NCBI RefSeq assembly: GCF_018986915.1
Contig: NZ_CP076723.1
Coordinates: forward strand, 901,501-965,500
DNA: 64,000 bases
From: Geomonas oryzisoli
Lineage (GTDB): Bacteria; Desulfobacterota; Desulfuromonadia; Geobacterales; Geobacteraceae
Direction of reading: 5' to 3'
The position numbers and the translations under genes were made by a program. Of the stretch, positions 16,475 to 24,687 are shown in pieces (positions within the stretch are counted from its first letter, which is position 1; each line of letters starts with the position of its first letter). The notes beneath the pieces are model-generated. The model was given only the letters and a program-made list of their open reading frames with translations, was not told the origin of the DNA and searched no databases.

Positions 16475-16654
16475 TGGTTCATTGGAGATCCCGGGGAGAC
16501 CGCCGCTTGATGTCTCCCCCTCCCTTGACGGGAGGGGGCCGGGGGGTGGGTGAAGCCCGCAAGGGGAGGGGGAATAACGGCGGGACGACGGGTTCAGTCG
16601 GCGGGGGACGACGCCGGGAGCGCTCCTTTCAGCTCAGCCAGCTTCCCCTGTAGT

Positions 16655-16688
16655 AAGGGTACAGGCACCTGGCGGAGTCAGTCCCCTC
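16655..16688. repeat. dispersed ~30-bp imperfect palindrome, copy 1
   Basis: Core ACAGGCACCTGGCGGAG(T/C)CAGTCCCC in three parts, the reverse complement of copies at 24554 and 40214. It lies directly 3' of the Usp gene on the minus strand. One arm base is changed (GGGTACAGG instead of GGGGACAGG). Confidence 0.8.
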
Positions 16689-16694
16689 CGCCGC

Positions 16695-17609
16695 TTACGA
16701 GACGGTGGGGTCGGAGATCGGCACCAGGAGCAACGGGCACTTGCTGCGGCTGCAGATGCCGTGGGCGACGCTGCCGGTCCAGAAGGCGGCCATGCCGGTC
16801 TTGCCGTGGGTCGGGAGCACCATGAGGTCGATCTTCGCCTCCTGGGCGGCCCGCGCGATGGTTTCGGCAGGGGCGCCCCGCAACACGTGCGCCGATGCGT
16901 GGATTCCCTCCGCGACCAGCCCCTGCACCACTTCGTCCAGGTGCTCGGCCGCGTCGCGCGCCTCCAGATCCAGCATGCGCGCGGCGGTTGCGGGAAGGGT
17001 CCGCGCGGATACCTTCTCCTCCGGCGGCAGCGACTCGTAGGTGGGGATCACCGTGGTGATGTGCAGGTCGGCGTTGCAGATTCTGGCTACCGCCTTTACC
17101 ACCGGCAGCCCCTTCTCGTGTTCGGGGTCGGTGTCCAGCGGCAGCAGGATCTGGCAGCAGCAAAACGGCGGCGGTTCGCCGTGCTCGTCGGGGTGGGTGA
17201 TCAAAACCGGCAGGGCCCCCCCCGCGATCACCTTCTGGGCGATGGAGCCAAAGAGGAGGTGAAAGGCCTTGCCCCGCCCGTGGGAGCACATCACCACCAA
17301 GTCATGGCCCAGTTCGGCGGCGTGGGCGACGATGCTCTGGGAGACCAGCTCGGTCTCGGTCTCGTGCACGTGGCATTCGACCTTGGGGATGCCTTGAAAC
17401 CACGCGTGAGCTACCCCCTGCAGGTACGCCTGCGCCTCATCGGGCCCGGTCAGGTGCTTCTGCCCGTGCACCTGGCTTGGGGCGTCCTTCTCCACCACGT
17501 GGAATAGGGTCACCTGGGCGTGCAGCTTTTCGGCCATGAACCGGGCGGCGGGAAGGGCTGCCTCGGCGAGTTTGGATCCGTCCATCGGGACGAGAATGTG
17601 CTTGAACAT
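16695..17609 (-). CDS. tandem universal stress protein (two Usp domains)
   Basis: 304 aa. Domain 1 'MFKHILVPMDGSKLAEAAL...DLVVMCSHGRGKAFHLLFGSIAQKVI' and domain 2 starting 'CCCQILLPLDTDPEHEKGL...IDLMVLPTHGKTGMAAFWTGSVAHGI'. Both keep the G-x2-G-x9-G-(S/A) nucleotide-binding pattern in part ('SHGRGKAFHLLFGSIA', 'THGKTGMAAFWTGSVA'), so ATP binding is plausible. Domain 2 begins with an unusual Cys-Cys-Cys. Start at 17609 has AGGA eight bases upstream, five bases after the mntH stop; a longer frame reading back to 18707 is a shadow of mntH. Co-transcription suggests a role under metal or oxidative stress. Confidence 0.88.
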   Translation of the reverse strand: MFKHILVPMDGSKLAEAALPAARFMAEKLHAQVTLFHVVEKDAPSQVHGQKHLTGPDEAQAYLQGVAHAWFQGIPKVECHVHETETELVSQSIVAHAAELGHDLVVMCSHGRGKAFHLLFGSIAQKVIAGGALPVLITHPDEHGEPPPFCCCQILLPLDTDPEHEKGLPVVKAVARICNADLHITTVIPTYESLPPEEKVSARTLPATAARMLDLEARDAAEHLDEVVQGLVAEGIHASAHVLRGAPAETIARAAQEAKIDLMVLPTHGKTGMAAFWTGSVAHGICSRSKCPLLLVPISDPTVS

Positions 17610-17614
17610 GACGA

Positions 17615-18910
17615 TCATCCTGGGAAAAAGGTTGCGTAGAGCAGGTAGATGTTGAGGGCGACGATGAGCCCTGCCGCCACTGCGGCAAAGGCCGTGGTCG
17701 CCGGTTTGTTGACCAGGTCTCCCATAAGGTCGCTGCGGCGGGTGAAGAGCACCAGTGGGATGATGGCGAAGGGGAGCCCGAAGGAAAGCACCACCTGGCT
17801 GATGACCAGGGTGCGGGTCGGGTCGTATCCCATGGCGATGACGAACAGCGACGGCGCCATGGTGACGAGACGCCTGATCCAGAGCGGGATGTGGCGCTGG
17901 ATGAAGCCCTGCATGATCACCTGCCCGGCGCTGGTGCCGACGCTGCTGGAGGAGAGGCCAGAGAAGAGCAGGGAGACGCCGAAGATGAACTTCGCCGCCG
18001 AACCCAGAAGCGGCTCCAGGGTCCGGTACGCCTCCTCGATGGTGGCTACCGAGGTCTTGCCGGTGGCGTAGAAGGTGGCGGCCGCCATGATGAGCATGGA
18101 CATGTTCACGAAGCTCGCGATCCCCATGGCGATCACCACGTCCATGATCTCGTAGCGGAACAGGGTGCGCAGCTTTTTCCTGTCTTTGACCACGATCCTC
18201 CCCTGCATGAGCGAGGAGTGCAGGAAGATGGCGTGCGGCATGACCGTGGCGCCGATGATGCCGGTGGCCAGGAGGACGCTTTCGCTCCCCGCAAACCTCG
18301 GTCGCACCACGTGCGCGGCGATCTGGCCCCAGTCGGGGCTCGCGATGAAGATCTCGGCCACGTAGCACAGGGCGATGACGGCGACCATGGCGGAGATGAC
18401 GGCCTCCAGCGGCCTGAAGCCGAAGCGCTCCATGCCGAGGATGGCGAAGGTGGCCAGGGCGGTGAGCAGGGCGCCGGCCAGAAGCGGGATGCCGAACAGG
18501 AGCTGGAATCCGAGGGCCGCGCCCATGAACTCCGCCAGGTCGGTGGCTATGGCCACCGCCTCCATGATGACCCACATGGCGAGCGACACCGGCCTTGGGA
18601 ACTGGTTGCGGCAGTGCTCGGCGAGGTTTTGGCCGGTGGCGAGCCCCAACTTGGCCGATAGGGTCTGGATCAGCATGGCGATCAGGTTGCTGGAGATGAT
18701 CACCCAAAGGAGCAGGTAGCCGAACTGCGCCCCCCCCTGGATGTTGGTGGCGAAGTTGCCGGGATCGACGTAGGCGACGCTGGCGATGAAGGCGGGGCCG
18801 AGGAAGGGGAAGACGCGGGCGAGTCGTGATTGCTTGGTTTCGCGCGACAGGGCCTCCAGGGCGGACTGGACGGTCCTCGAGTCAAGGTTGCTGGTGCTGT
18901 TTTTGGGCAA
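17615..18910 (-). CDS. mntH: NRAMP-family Mn2+/Fe2+ transporter
   Basis: About 431 aa, eleven hydrophobic segments. The two NRAMP metal-site motifs are intact: 'VDPGNFATN' (TM1; Asp and Asn ligands) and 'TVMPHAIFLHS' (TM6; Met and His). Imports Mn2+ or Fe2+ with protons across the inner membrane. I favour a TTG start at 18910 with GAGG five bases upstream; a GTG at 18914-18916 overlaps that ribosome site. First gene of a two-gene unit with the Usp gene. A minus-strand TATACT -10-like hexamer (19071-19076) and a Fur-like box at 19110-19128 lie upstream, so metal control is plausible. Confidence 0.92.
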   Translation of the reverse strand: MPKNSTSNLDSRTVQSALEALSRETKQSRLARVFPFLGPAFIASVAYVDPGNFATNIQGGAQFGYLLLWVIISSNLIAMLIQTLSAKLGLATGQNLAEHCRNQFPRPVSLAMWVIMEAVAIATDLAEFMGAALGFQLLFGIPLLAGALLTALATFAILGMERFGFRPLEAVISAMVAVIALCYVAEIFIASPDWGQIAAHVVRPRFAGSESVLLATGIIGATVMPHAIFLHSSLMQGRIVVKDRKKLRTLFRYEIMDVVIAMGIASFVNMSMLIMAAATFYATGKTSVATIEEAYRTLEPLLGSAAKFIFGVSLLFSGLSSSSVGTSAGQVIMQGFIQRHIPLWIRRLVTMAPSLFVIAMGYDPTRTLVISQVVLSFGLPFAIIPLVLFTRRSDLMGDLVNKPATTAFAAVAAGLIVALNIYLLYATFFPG

Positions 18911-19109
18911 TGTCACCTCGGCGGCTGGTTCGTGGGCGAAAGGTCAGACAATTCTAGCTGCGATAGCATCAAGGATCAACTGCCATGCTCTGAAAAAGAT
19001 GCTTAGCCGTCGTTGTCTGCGAAATGAGTTGGCAGCGGACCTGCGGGCATGGTAAAAGCGACGGTGAAGTAGTATAGCCGAGGCGATCGTCGTGGTCGCA
19101 GCAAAATTG

Positions 19110-19128
19110 TTTGATAATTATCATTATC
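19110..19128. promoter_or_regulatory. Fur-box-like operator
   Basis: TTTGATAATTATCATTATC matches 14 of 19 positions of the classical GATAATGATAATCATTATC Fur box. It overlaps the -35 and spacer of the + strand promoter at 19111-19139 and lies about 200 bp upstream of mntH on the minus strand. Confidence 0.65.
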
Positions 19129-19139
19129 TCGGCTAGAAT
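19111..19139 (+). promoter_or_regulatory. sigma-70 promoter of the HEAT/HD-GYP operon
   Basis: TTGATA, exactly 17 bp, TAGAAT; expected start of transcription near 19146, 21 bp before the ATG at 19167. The Fur-like box covers the -35 and most of the spacer, which would make it a repressor-type site. Confidence 0.7.
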
Positions 19140-19166
19140 CTGGCGTCCTATCAACGGGAATGGAAT

Positions 19167-20774
19167 ATGCCGGAAGACCAACGAAATCTACTTGAAGACA
19201 GTGAAGATCTCGGTGCCGCCTGCCAGAAAGCGCTCGCCGAGACGTCCAAGGCATTGAAGGCATTTTCCTTCTATCCCGACAGCCATCCCCTGCGTTCGCA
19301 AATACTCACCGCTGCCTATGAGGCTCTTGCCAACCTTGTCAAGCGCGGCGCCGTCACCCTGATCGTGCAGCGCGGCGGCTTCGCCATCGCCGGCCGGCAG
19401 GAGACCATCGAAAGCAACCCCATAACCCGGGCCCTCGCCCAGGAACTTTTCACACGCGAGCTGCAACGACTCACCTTCCTTCCCGAACTGTCCCAGGCGG
19501 ACCTCGCCGTCCTTCTTTCCACACTGGCCGTCTCGCCGCAGAAGATCGCCGAGGAAGGGGGGGTGTCCGGCATGCTGGCACGAAGCGGCGTCTCCGGGGT
19601 CATGGTGAACCAGATCGACGTCACCGCCGTGTACACCAAGAAATCCATGGGCCAGGCCGAGGAGGAGGCCGGCGAGGCGGGTGCCGAAGTCTTCGAGGAG
19701 CGCGCGCCCGAAGCCGGCCCGGTACAGGGGAGCATGGCGGGGCAGACAGCCGAGCCGGGCGTGGACGAGATTCTGGCTGCGCTTTGCGCCGCAACCGACG
19801 ACGAGCGCTACCGGCAACTGGCGCGCCTGCTTTTGAAAACGGCCCTGCCGCTGAAGCTCGAGGGTAACTTCGACCGGCTTTACGTCGTGCTGGCGCAGCT
19901 GGTGAAGCAGCAGGCGGACCCGGCCAGAAGTGCGGTCTGCCGCGAAGCGGCGCACACGGTGCTGCAGCAGCTTATCCTGGGAGAGATGGCCGAACATCTG
20001 CTGAATCACCTGGAGGATGTCGACTTTCCCGATAAGGAGGCGATCTGCGACATGCTCAGGCTCGCCGGTGCCGAGGTGGTGGACGCCGTGGTACGGCGCC
20101 TGACCGGAACCGGCAGCAGGGCCGCCCGCAAGGCCCTCGGCACCACCTTGGTCCGCATTGGGGTGCAGGCGCAGCCCCGACTGCTCGCCCTCTTGAAGGA
20201 CGGCCGCGTGCAGGTGGTGCAGATGGCGGTGGCCATTCTGGCAGAGATCGGCAATCGTGATGCGGTGAAGGGGCTGGTGCTGACCGCCTATCACCCGGAG
20301 AGCCGGGTGCGCACGGAGAGTATCCGGGCGCTGGCACGGATCGGCGGGATGGAGGCCACCGGCGTGCTCCTCTCCCTGGTGCAGGAGGGGGACGAGACGA
20401 TTGCGCTGCATGCCATCTCCTGCCTGGGGAGCTGCAGAAACCAGGCGGCACTCGATCCCCTGCTCAGGCTGGCGGCGAAGCGCGATCTGAGGGGAAAGCT
20501 GCACGCGTTGCAGCTGGAGGCGCTGCGGGCGATAGGCCGTATCGGTGACCGGCGTGCCCTGGGGGGGCTGTTCAAGCTGGTGCGCAGACGCTGCCTGATC
20601 GGTACGACCCGGCGCATTGAACAAAAGCGTGCCGCAATCGAGTCCATTGCCGCTTTGGGAGGGGAGCAGGCTCGGGCCTTTTTGCAGCGGTACGCCTCAG
20701 ACAAGGGAGACCTGGCCGCGGCCGCTGCGGCGGCGCTGCAGGCGATGGCGCAGAAGGAACCGGGGCATGACTGA
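19167..20774 (+). CDS. HEAT-repeat protein with N-terminal domain shared with its HD-GYP neighbour
   Basis: 535 aa, no signal peptide. Residues about 15-135 form an alpha/beta region ('FYPDSHPLRSQILTAAYEAL', 'LIVQRGGFAIAGRQETIESN', 'LTFLPELSQADLAVLLSTL') with the same motif order as the start of the next protein. An acidic linker (about 160-195) is followed by HEAT-type helical repeats to the end ('VQMAVAILAEIGNRDAVKGL', 'VRTESIRALARIGGMEATGV', 'IALHAISCLGSCRNQAALDP'). HEAT repeats mediate protein contacts, so it is likely a scaffold or regulator of the HD-GYP enzyme, whose gene overlaps its 3' end by 8 bp. Confidence 0.82.
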   Translation: MPEDQRNLLEDSEDLGAACQKALAETSKALKAFSFYPDSHPLRSQILTAAYEALANLVKRGAVTLIVQRGGFAIAGRQETIESNPITRALAQELFTRELQRLTFLPELSQADLAVLLSTLAVSPQKIAEEGGVSGMLARSGVSGVMVNQIDVTAVYTKKSMGQAEEEAGEAGAEVFEERAPEAGPVQGSMAGQTAEPGVDEILAALCAATDDERYRQLARLLLKTALPLKLEGNFDRLYVVLAQLVKQQADPARSAVCREAAHTVLQQLILGEMAEHLLNHLEDVDFPDKEAICDMLRLAGAEVVDAVVRRLTGTGSRAARKALGTTLVRIGVQAQPRLLALLKDGRVQVVQMAVAILAEIGNRDAVKGLVLTAYHPESRVRTESIRALARIGGMEATGVLLSLVQEGDETIALHAISCLGSCRNQAALDPLLRLAAKRDLRGKLHALQLEALRAIGRIGDRRALGGLFKLVRRRCLIGTTRRIEQKRAAIESIAALGGEQARAFLQRYASDKGDLAAAAAAALQAMAQKEPGHD

Positions 20775-22137
20775 GATCACCAAAAACGACGTGCAGCGCG
20801 CTGCGATGCTGTTCACCGCCTCGATAAAGTCGGTACTGCTCTACCCCTTGGCCCATCCCGCGGTGCGCCAGCCCTTGCAGGAACTGGTCGGCCTGATCGG
20901 CGAGATGATTGGGGAACGGCACGAGCTGCACCTGGGTGTGGTGGAGGGGACCTTCTTCATCGAAGGGTGCCTGCTGGTCGCCCCCAACGCGGCCGTCGTC
21001 GAACTGGTCGAGCGTCTGCTGCAAAAGGGAGTCGACGCCGTCACCATTTATCCCGGGGTCACCCCCGACGATCTTTTCGGTTTCGCCTCGCTGTTGGCGA
21101 ACCGGCAGGTCGGCCCGGAAACCTTTGCCGCGGAGCTGGAACGCAAGGGCATCAGCAACGTCCGCCTCGGCATCGACGAGGTGGTCGCCGGCGAGGGGGA
21201 GGGAAAAGGGGAAGCACTCGTACCCGCCGCCATCTACCGCGACGCGCTCAAGGCGGTGCGAGACACCATGCGCGAGGTCGACAACGGTCGGATTCCCAGC
21301 GGCGAGTGGATCAACGGCGTCGTGGAGAACATGGTCTCGGTCACCATGGAGGAACCCACCACCCTGCTCGGCCTCGCCATGATCAAGGACTACGACAACT
21401 ACACCTTCAGCCACTCGGTCAACGTCGGTATCCTGGCGCTCACCCTGGCCGCCTTTCTGGGGCTGGAAAAGGAGGCGCTGCACGAGATCAACACGGCGGG
21501 GCTTCTGCATGACATCGGCAAGACCAGGATCGACAAGAACATCCTGAACAGCCCGGGCAAGCTGTCCGACACCGAGTTCAAGGAGATGAAGCGCCACGCG
21601 GAGGAAGGCTCCGAGATCGTCAAGAAGATGAGTAATATCCCCCCCGCGGTGGCGGAAGCGGTGCTCGGGCACCATATCCGCCACGACCGCACCGGCTACC
21701 CGGAGTGGGCTCGGGAGATGCACTTTGGCCTGTACACCGAGATCGTCTCCGTGGCCGATTGCTACGACGCCATCACCACGCTGCGCACCTACCAGCGCCC
21801 GACCCTGCCCAAGGAGGCCATGGAGATCATGCATCGTCTGGCCGGCTCCTCTCTCAACAGCGAACTGGTGGAGCAGTTCGAGGCGATGATGGGGGAATAC
21901 CCGGTGGGGAGCCTGGTGCGTCTGGACACTAACGAGATCGCGCTGGTTTTGAAGCCTCACCCCATGGAGTGCGCGGAGCCGTCGGTAAAGATCCTGGTGG
22001 ACGCGCGGGGGCAGGCGCTGGAGACGCCGAAGCTGGTTACCTTGGCCGAAGCGGGTGGCACACGCTACGCCTCGATCGTCGCGCCGGTGGATCCGCTTTT
22101 GAAGAACATCAACGTCGCGAGCCACCTGCTTGCTTGA
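20767..22137 (+). CDS. HD-GYP-type phosphohydrolase with variant motif
   Basis: 456 aa. The ATG at 20767 overlaps the stop of the HEAT gene; a longer frame from 20617 lies inside that gene. N-terminal ~170 residues resemble the neighbour ('LLYPLAHPAVRQPLQELVGL', 'LGVVEGTFFIEGCLL', 'VTIYPGVTPDDLFGFASLL'). The C-terminal HD domain carries 'NYTFSHSVNVGILAL', His248-Asp249 in 'LLHDIGKTRIDKNIL', 'KRHAEEGSEIV' and 'HHIRHDRTGYPEW'. The GYP triad is present, but the usual HHE and DG before it read HHI and DR. Expected role: c-di-GMP (or cGAMP) hydrolysis; the changes leave activity open. Confidence 0.87.
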   Translation: MTEITKNDVQRAAMLFTASIKSVLLYPLAHPAVRQPLQELVGLIGEMIGERHELHLGVVEGTFFIEGCLLVAPNAAVVELVERLLQKGVDAVTIYPGVTPDDLFGFASLLANRQVGPETFAAELERKGISNVRLGIDEVVAGEGEGKGEALVPAAIYRDALKAVRDTMREVDNGRIPSGEWINGVVENMVSVTMEEPTTLLGLAMIKDYDNYTFSHSVNVGILALTLAAFLGLEKEALHEINTAGLLHDIGKTRIDKNILNSPGKLSDTEFKEMKRHAEEGSEIVKKMSNIPPAVAEAVLGHHIRHDRTGYPEWAREMHFGLYTEIVSVADCYDAITTLRTYQRPTLPKEAMEIMHRLAGSSLNSELVEQFEAMMGEYPVGSLVRLDTNEIALVLKPHPMECAEPSVKILVDARGQALETPKLVTLAEAGGTRYASIVAPVDPLLKNINVASHLLA

Positions 22138-22152
22138 GGCAGGGGGTAGCGG

Positions 22153-22185
22153 GCAGGGGGGCAGGGGGGCAGGGGGGCAGGGGGG
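22153..22185. repeat. 8-bp tandem repeat GCAGGGGG
   Basis: Four consecutive copies of GCAGGGGG, starts at 22153, 22161, 22169 and 22177, just after the HD-GYP stop. A related GGCAGGGGG stands at 22138-22146. Slippage-prone; no function seen. Confidence 0.85.
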
Positions 22186-22208
22186 ATTTACTGATTCCGG
22201 CAGCAACG

Positions 22209-22245
22209 AAAAAAGGGGGGACGGCTTTTGCCGTCCCCCCTTTCT
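22209..22245. terminator. bidirectional rho-independent terminator
   Basis: Stem AAAGGGGGGACGGC/GCCGTCCCCCCTTT with TTTT loop, between the converging HD-GYP and desulfoferrodoxin genes. Confidence 0.88.
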
Positions 22246-22269
22246 GCATCTAAAGCGTGGCGTGCGTGT

Positions 22270-22644
22270 CTACGCGGACCACTGGCCGTGCAGGTTGCAG
22301 TACTCGCGGACCTTGATGTCGGCGGCGGTGACCGGGAAGGTGGCCTCCGGAGCCTGGCCCGGCTGGAGCTGCGCGCGGTAGACCTTGCCGTCGGCAATCA
22401 GTTCGATCCACTCGATATAGTGGGCGCTCTCCATCGGGTGCGGGATGCTCCCCACCTTTACGGTGATGGTCCCCTCGCCGCGCTCGATGACCGGTACGTG
22501 CTTCTCCTTGGAGGCGTCGACGGTATTTTCCTTCTGCAGTTTCATCTCTTCGCCGCAGCAGACCAGTTGGCCGCCGCCGGCATGGAACACCTCGACTATA
22601 TTGCCGCACATCTCACACTTGTAGATTTCCAACGCCTGTGCCAT
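22270..22644 (-). CDS. dfx: desulfoferrodoxin (superoxide reductase, two-iron type)
   Basis: 124 aa. Reduces superoxide to peroxide without making oxygen, a typical defence of anaerobes. N-terminal rubredoxin-like centre I: Cys10, Cys13, Cys29 and Cys30 ('YKCEMCGNI', 'QLVCCGEEM'). Catalytic centre II ligands: His in 'KEKHVPVI', two His in '[15 protein letters not shown]', and Cys and His in 'EYCNLHGQW'. The catalytic Lys of 'EKH' is also present. Ribosome site AGGAGG. Probably co-transcribed with the DUF4350-type gene 32 bp upstream. Confidence 0.95.
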   Translation of the reverse strand: MAQALEIYKCEMCGNIVEVFHAGGGQLVCCGEEMKLQKENTVDASKEKHVPVIERGEGTITVKVGSIPHPMESAHYIEWIELIADGKVYRAQLQPGQAPEATFPVTAADIKVREYCNLHGQWSA

Positions 22645-22676
22645 TGAATCCCTCCTGTTTTTGTTGGTTGGTATTT

Positions 22677-23429
22677 CTATTTAAGCCAGGCAGCGAGGTT
22701 TGCCGCCAGCATCTTGTTGTTTCCTTCCAGGAACTTGTTCTGAAAGATGGCGTCGTCGCCAAAGACCAGGAAAGAGCCTTTGCCCATGGTGCCGGCTACC
22801 ACCACGCCGAAAGAGGCCGTTTCCTCCTTGGACTGCTTCTGGTCCTGGTCCACGTCGATCCAGGCCTGGAAGCCGGTCGCCGCGATCACCTGGGCGGCAT
22901 CGGTCTGGTTGATCAGCCCCCAGGCACCGTGCACGCTGAAATCCTTGACGCCTGCGAAAAGCGGGTGTTCCTTGAACCGCACCACCCGGAAATTGATCAG
23001 GTCGCCGTCGAGCAGGTTCTCGCGCTCCTGGACCACCCCCATGGTGTGGCTTACCTGCAGCCGGTTCAGCAGCGTGGCCATCGGGGGCGCTATGTGGAGC
23101 ATCACCGCCACGCGGCCGCCGTTCTGGATGAACCGCGCCACAGCCTCAATCTCGTTGGGGTGCAGCGGGGTGAAGGCGCCGCTGATGATCAGGGCGCGTG
23201 CGCCGGCCAGGGTGGCATCGGAGAGCGGCTGGTCCACGGTGCCGACCTCGAAGCCCGCGCCCTGGAACACCTCGGCCAGCCCCGACAGCTGCAGCGGCCC
23301 CTGCTCCTTCACCTGAAAGCGTTCGCCGTGCCCGTTGTCGAAGAGGACCTTGTCGGCCGCCAGCACGGGAGCGGTCATCATTAAGAACGCCAGTACAATT
23401 ATACTCATGAATCTCAAAGCGCCAGTCAT
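22677..23429 (-). CDS. exported DUF4350-like protein
   Basis: 250 aa from the ATG at 23429, with TGGAGG six bases upstream. Signal peptide '[24 protein letters not shown]'. The mature protein has a flavodoxin/GATase-like alternation: '[13 protein letters not shown]', '[22 protein letters not shown]', '[35 protein letters not shown]', and '[17 protein letters not shown]'. This pattern is that of DUF4350/ThuA-like domains, which bind ligands or sugars in related proteins. Function unknown; its link to desulfoferrodoxin is only proximity. Confidence 0.72.
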   Translation of the reverse strand: MTGALRFMSIIVLAFLMMTAPVLAADKVLFDNGHGERFQVKEQGPLQLSGLAEVFQGAGFEVGTVDQPLSDATLAGARALIISGAFTPLHPNEIEAVARFIQNGGRVAVMLHIAPPMATLLNRLQVSHTMGVVQERENLLDGDLINFRVVRFKEHPLFAGVKDFSVHGAWGLINQTDAAQVIAATGFQAWIDVDQDQKQSKEETASFGVVVAGTMGKGSFLVFGDDAIFQNKFLEGNNKMLAANLAAWLK

Positions 23430-23542
23430 TAAATCCTCCATTGCATGAAATTTTAAAAAAGACCTTTTTGATCCTGTTGGTCCTTATAGCAGCATTGTTT
23501 CGGCCACGCAACAACTTTTTTCCGTTTACGGGACTGCCATCG

Positions 23543-23572
23543 TTGACAGCGGGGCGGGCGCCGATGTATTAC
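23543..23572 (+). promoter_or_regulatory. sigma-70-like promoter of the Dabb-ychJ unit
   Basis: TTGACA, 18 bp, TATTAC, about 40 bp upstream of the 23614 start codon; a perfect -35 and a 4/6 -10. Confidence 0.55.
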
Positions 23573-23613
23573 AGGTATCCGGAGAACGTCATTACTGATT
23601 CTGGGGGCTACAC

Positions 23614-23904
23614 ATGATCGTGCATATAGTGCTTTTCAAGCTCAAAGAGGCCACTGCTGAGAACGTCGAGGCTGCCAGGCAGCGTCTGCTGAGCATGGAC
23701 GGCAAGGTGGAGCTGTTGCGTCACCTTGAGGTTGGGGTGGACCTGATCCGTTCGGAGCGGTCGGCGGACATCGCCCTGTACACCAAGTTCGACTCCCTGG
23801 AGGACCTGCAGGCCTACCAGGTGCATCCCTACCACGCCAACGAGGTGGCCGCCTACATGAGGAGCGTCTGTTCCTCCGTGGTTGCCGCCGACTACGAACT
23901 CTAG
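23614..23904 (+). CDS. Dabb (stress-responsive A/B barrel) family protein
   Basis: 96 aa. Opens 'MIVHIVLFKLKEAT' and ends with the alpha/beta-barrel pattern 'DIALYTKFDSLEDLQAYQVHPYHANEVAAYM', typical of the small dimeric Dabb family. Members are stress-induced or act as small lyases and cyclases; the substrate cannot be predicted. It lies 32 bp before ychJ with an own promoter upstream. Confidence 0.88.
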   Translation: MIVHIVLFKLKEATAENVEAARQRLLSMDGKVELLRHLEVGVDLIRSERSADIALYTKFDSLEDLQAYQVHPYHANEVAAYMRSVCSSVVAADYEL

Positions 23905-23936
23905 CAACACCAACAAGCAACGAGGAGGAGTAACTG

Positions 23937-24425
23937 ATGGAGCTGTGTGCCTGTGGCAGCGGCGTGGCCTACGCCGAATGCTGTCGCCCCGTCATCAAGG
24001 GGGAGCGCCGCGCTGAGACGGCAGAGGCGCTGATGCGCGCGCGTTACGCCGCGTACGCCAACGTCGAGACCGATTTCATATTGGAGAGCACCCACCCCAA
24101 GCACCGCGAGGGGTACGACGCCGAGGGGACCCGCGAGTGGGCCGAGAAGTCCGACTGGCAGGGGCTGGAGATCGTCTCCACCAAGGACGGCGGCAAGGAT
24201 GACACCACCGGCGAGGTGGAGTTCATCGCCCGCTGGAAGGAGCAGGGGCAGGACCGGGTGCACCACGAGCGCGCCCTGTTCAAGAAGGAGAAGGATGCCT
24301 GGCTGTTCACCGACGGCAAGGCGGTGACCCCGCAGCCGATCATGAGGACCTCGCCCAAGATCGGGCGCAACGACCCCTGCAGCTGCGGCAGCGGTATCAA
24401 GTACAAGAAGTGCTGCGGCAAGTAA
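23937..24425 (+). CDS. ychJ: YchJ-family protein with SEC-C motifs at both ends
   Basis: 162 aa. N-terminal '[19 protein letters not shown]' and C-terminal '[21 protein letters not shown]' are both SEC-C zinc-binding motifs (CxC-x8-CC). The middle is an NTF2-like domain ('[26 protein letters not shown]'). This is the full YchJ architecture. Molecular role unsettled; SEC-C fingers bind metal and in SecA contact SecB or the ribosome. Ribosome site GAGGAGG. Confidence 0.92.
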   Translation: MELCACGSGVAYAECCRPVIKGERRAETAEALMRARYAAYANVETDFILESTHPKHREGYDAEGTREWAEKSDWQGLEIVSTKDGGKDDTTGEVEFIARWKEQGQDRVHHERALFKKEKDAWLFTDGKAVTPQPIMRTSPKIGRNDPCSCGSGIKYKKCCGK

Positions 24426-24460
24426 TCGGGCTGCGGTAACAACCGCTGAGGCTGGATTAG

Positions 24461-24497
24461 CAAAGGGGCGAGTGGAAATCCACTCGCCCCTTTCTTT
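24461..24497. terminator. rho-independent terminator
   Basis: Stem AAAGGGGCGAGTGG/CCACTCGCCCCTTT with AAAT loop followed by CTTTT; ends the Dabb-ychJ unit. Confidence 0.88.
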
Positions 24498-24553
24498 TGG
24501 GCTCTATTGACGATTCGTGTTGGTTATCCGCCTTAGCGCCCTTCACCGAAGGA

Positions 24554-24584
24554 GGGGACTGGCTCCGCCAGGTGCCTGTCCCTT
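24554..24584. repeat. dispersed ~30-bp imperfect palindrome, copy 2
   Basis: Begins GGGGACTGGCTCCG and ends AGGTGCCTGTCCC. Together with copy 3, which is inverted, it makes a ~110-bp cruciform-capable structure between ychJ and metY. Confidence 0.85.
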
Positions 24585-24628
24585 TAGGGCTTGAGTAAAG
24601 GTGGCTGAGCGGAATGGAGCGTTCCGCT

Positions 24629-24662
24629 AAGGGGACAGGCACCTAAACGGAGCCAGTCCCTT
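24629..24662. repeat. dispersed ~30-bp imperfect palindrome, copy 3 (inverted)
   Basis: AAGGGGACAGGCACCT then AACGGAGCCAGTCCC, the reverse complement of copy 2. Between the two lies a further hairpin, GCGGAA(TGGAGC)GTTCCGC-like, at 24609-24628. Confidence 0.85.
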
Positions 24663-24687
24663 CTGCTAGAGCCGTCATCGCAGGCCC

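Noticed and set aside
16500-16650. C/G-rich repeat text (CCCCTCCC...GGGAGGGGG) here and at 46340-46425 and 34705-34725
   Set aside because: Short low-complexity stretches with hairpin potential, too variable to call one repeat family from this window.
16695-18707. 670-codon minus-strand frame covering the Usp gene and much of mntH
   Set aside because: Only the part from 17609 down is protein-like (Usp domains). The upstream part is a His/Arg/Pro-rich shadow of mntH read in another frame.
23440-23500. Terminator-like GACC...GGTCTTTTTT before the DUF4350-like gene
   Set aside because: Stem of only four pairs with a long loop; too weak to call.
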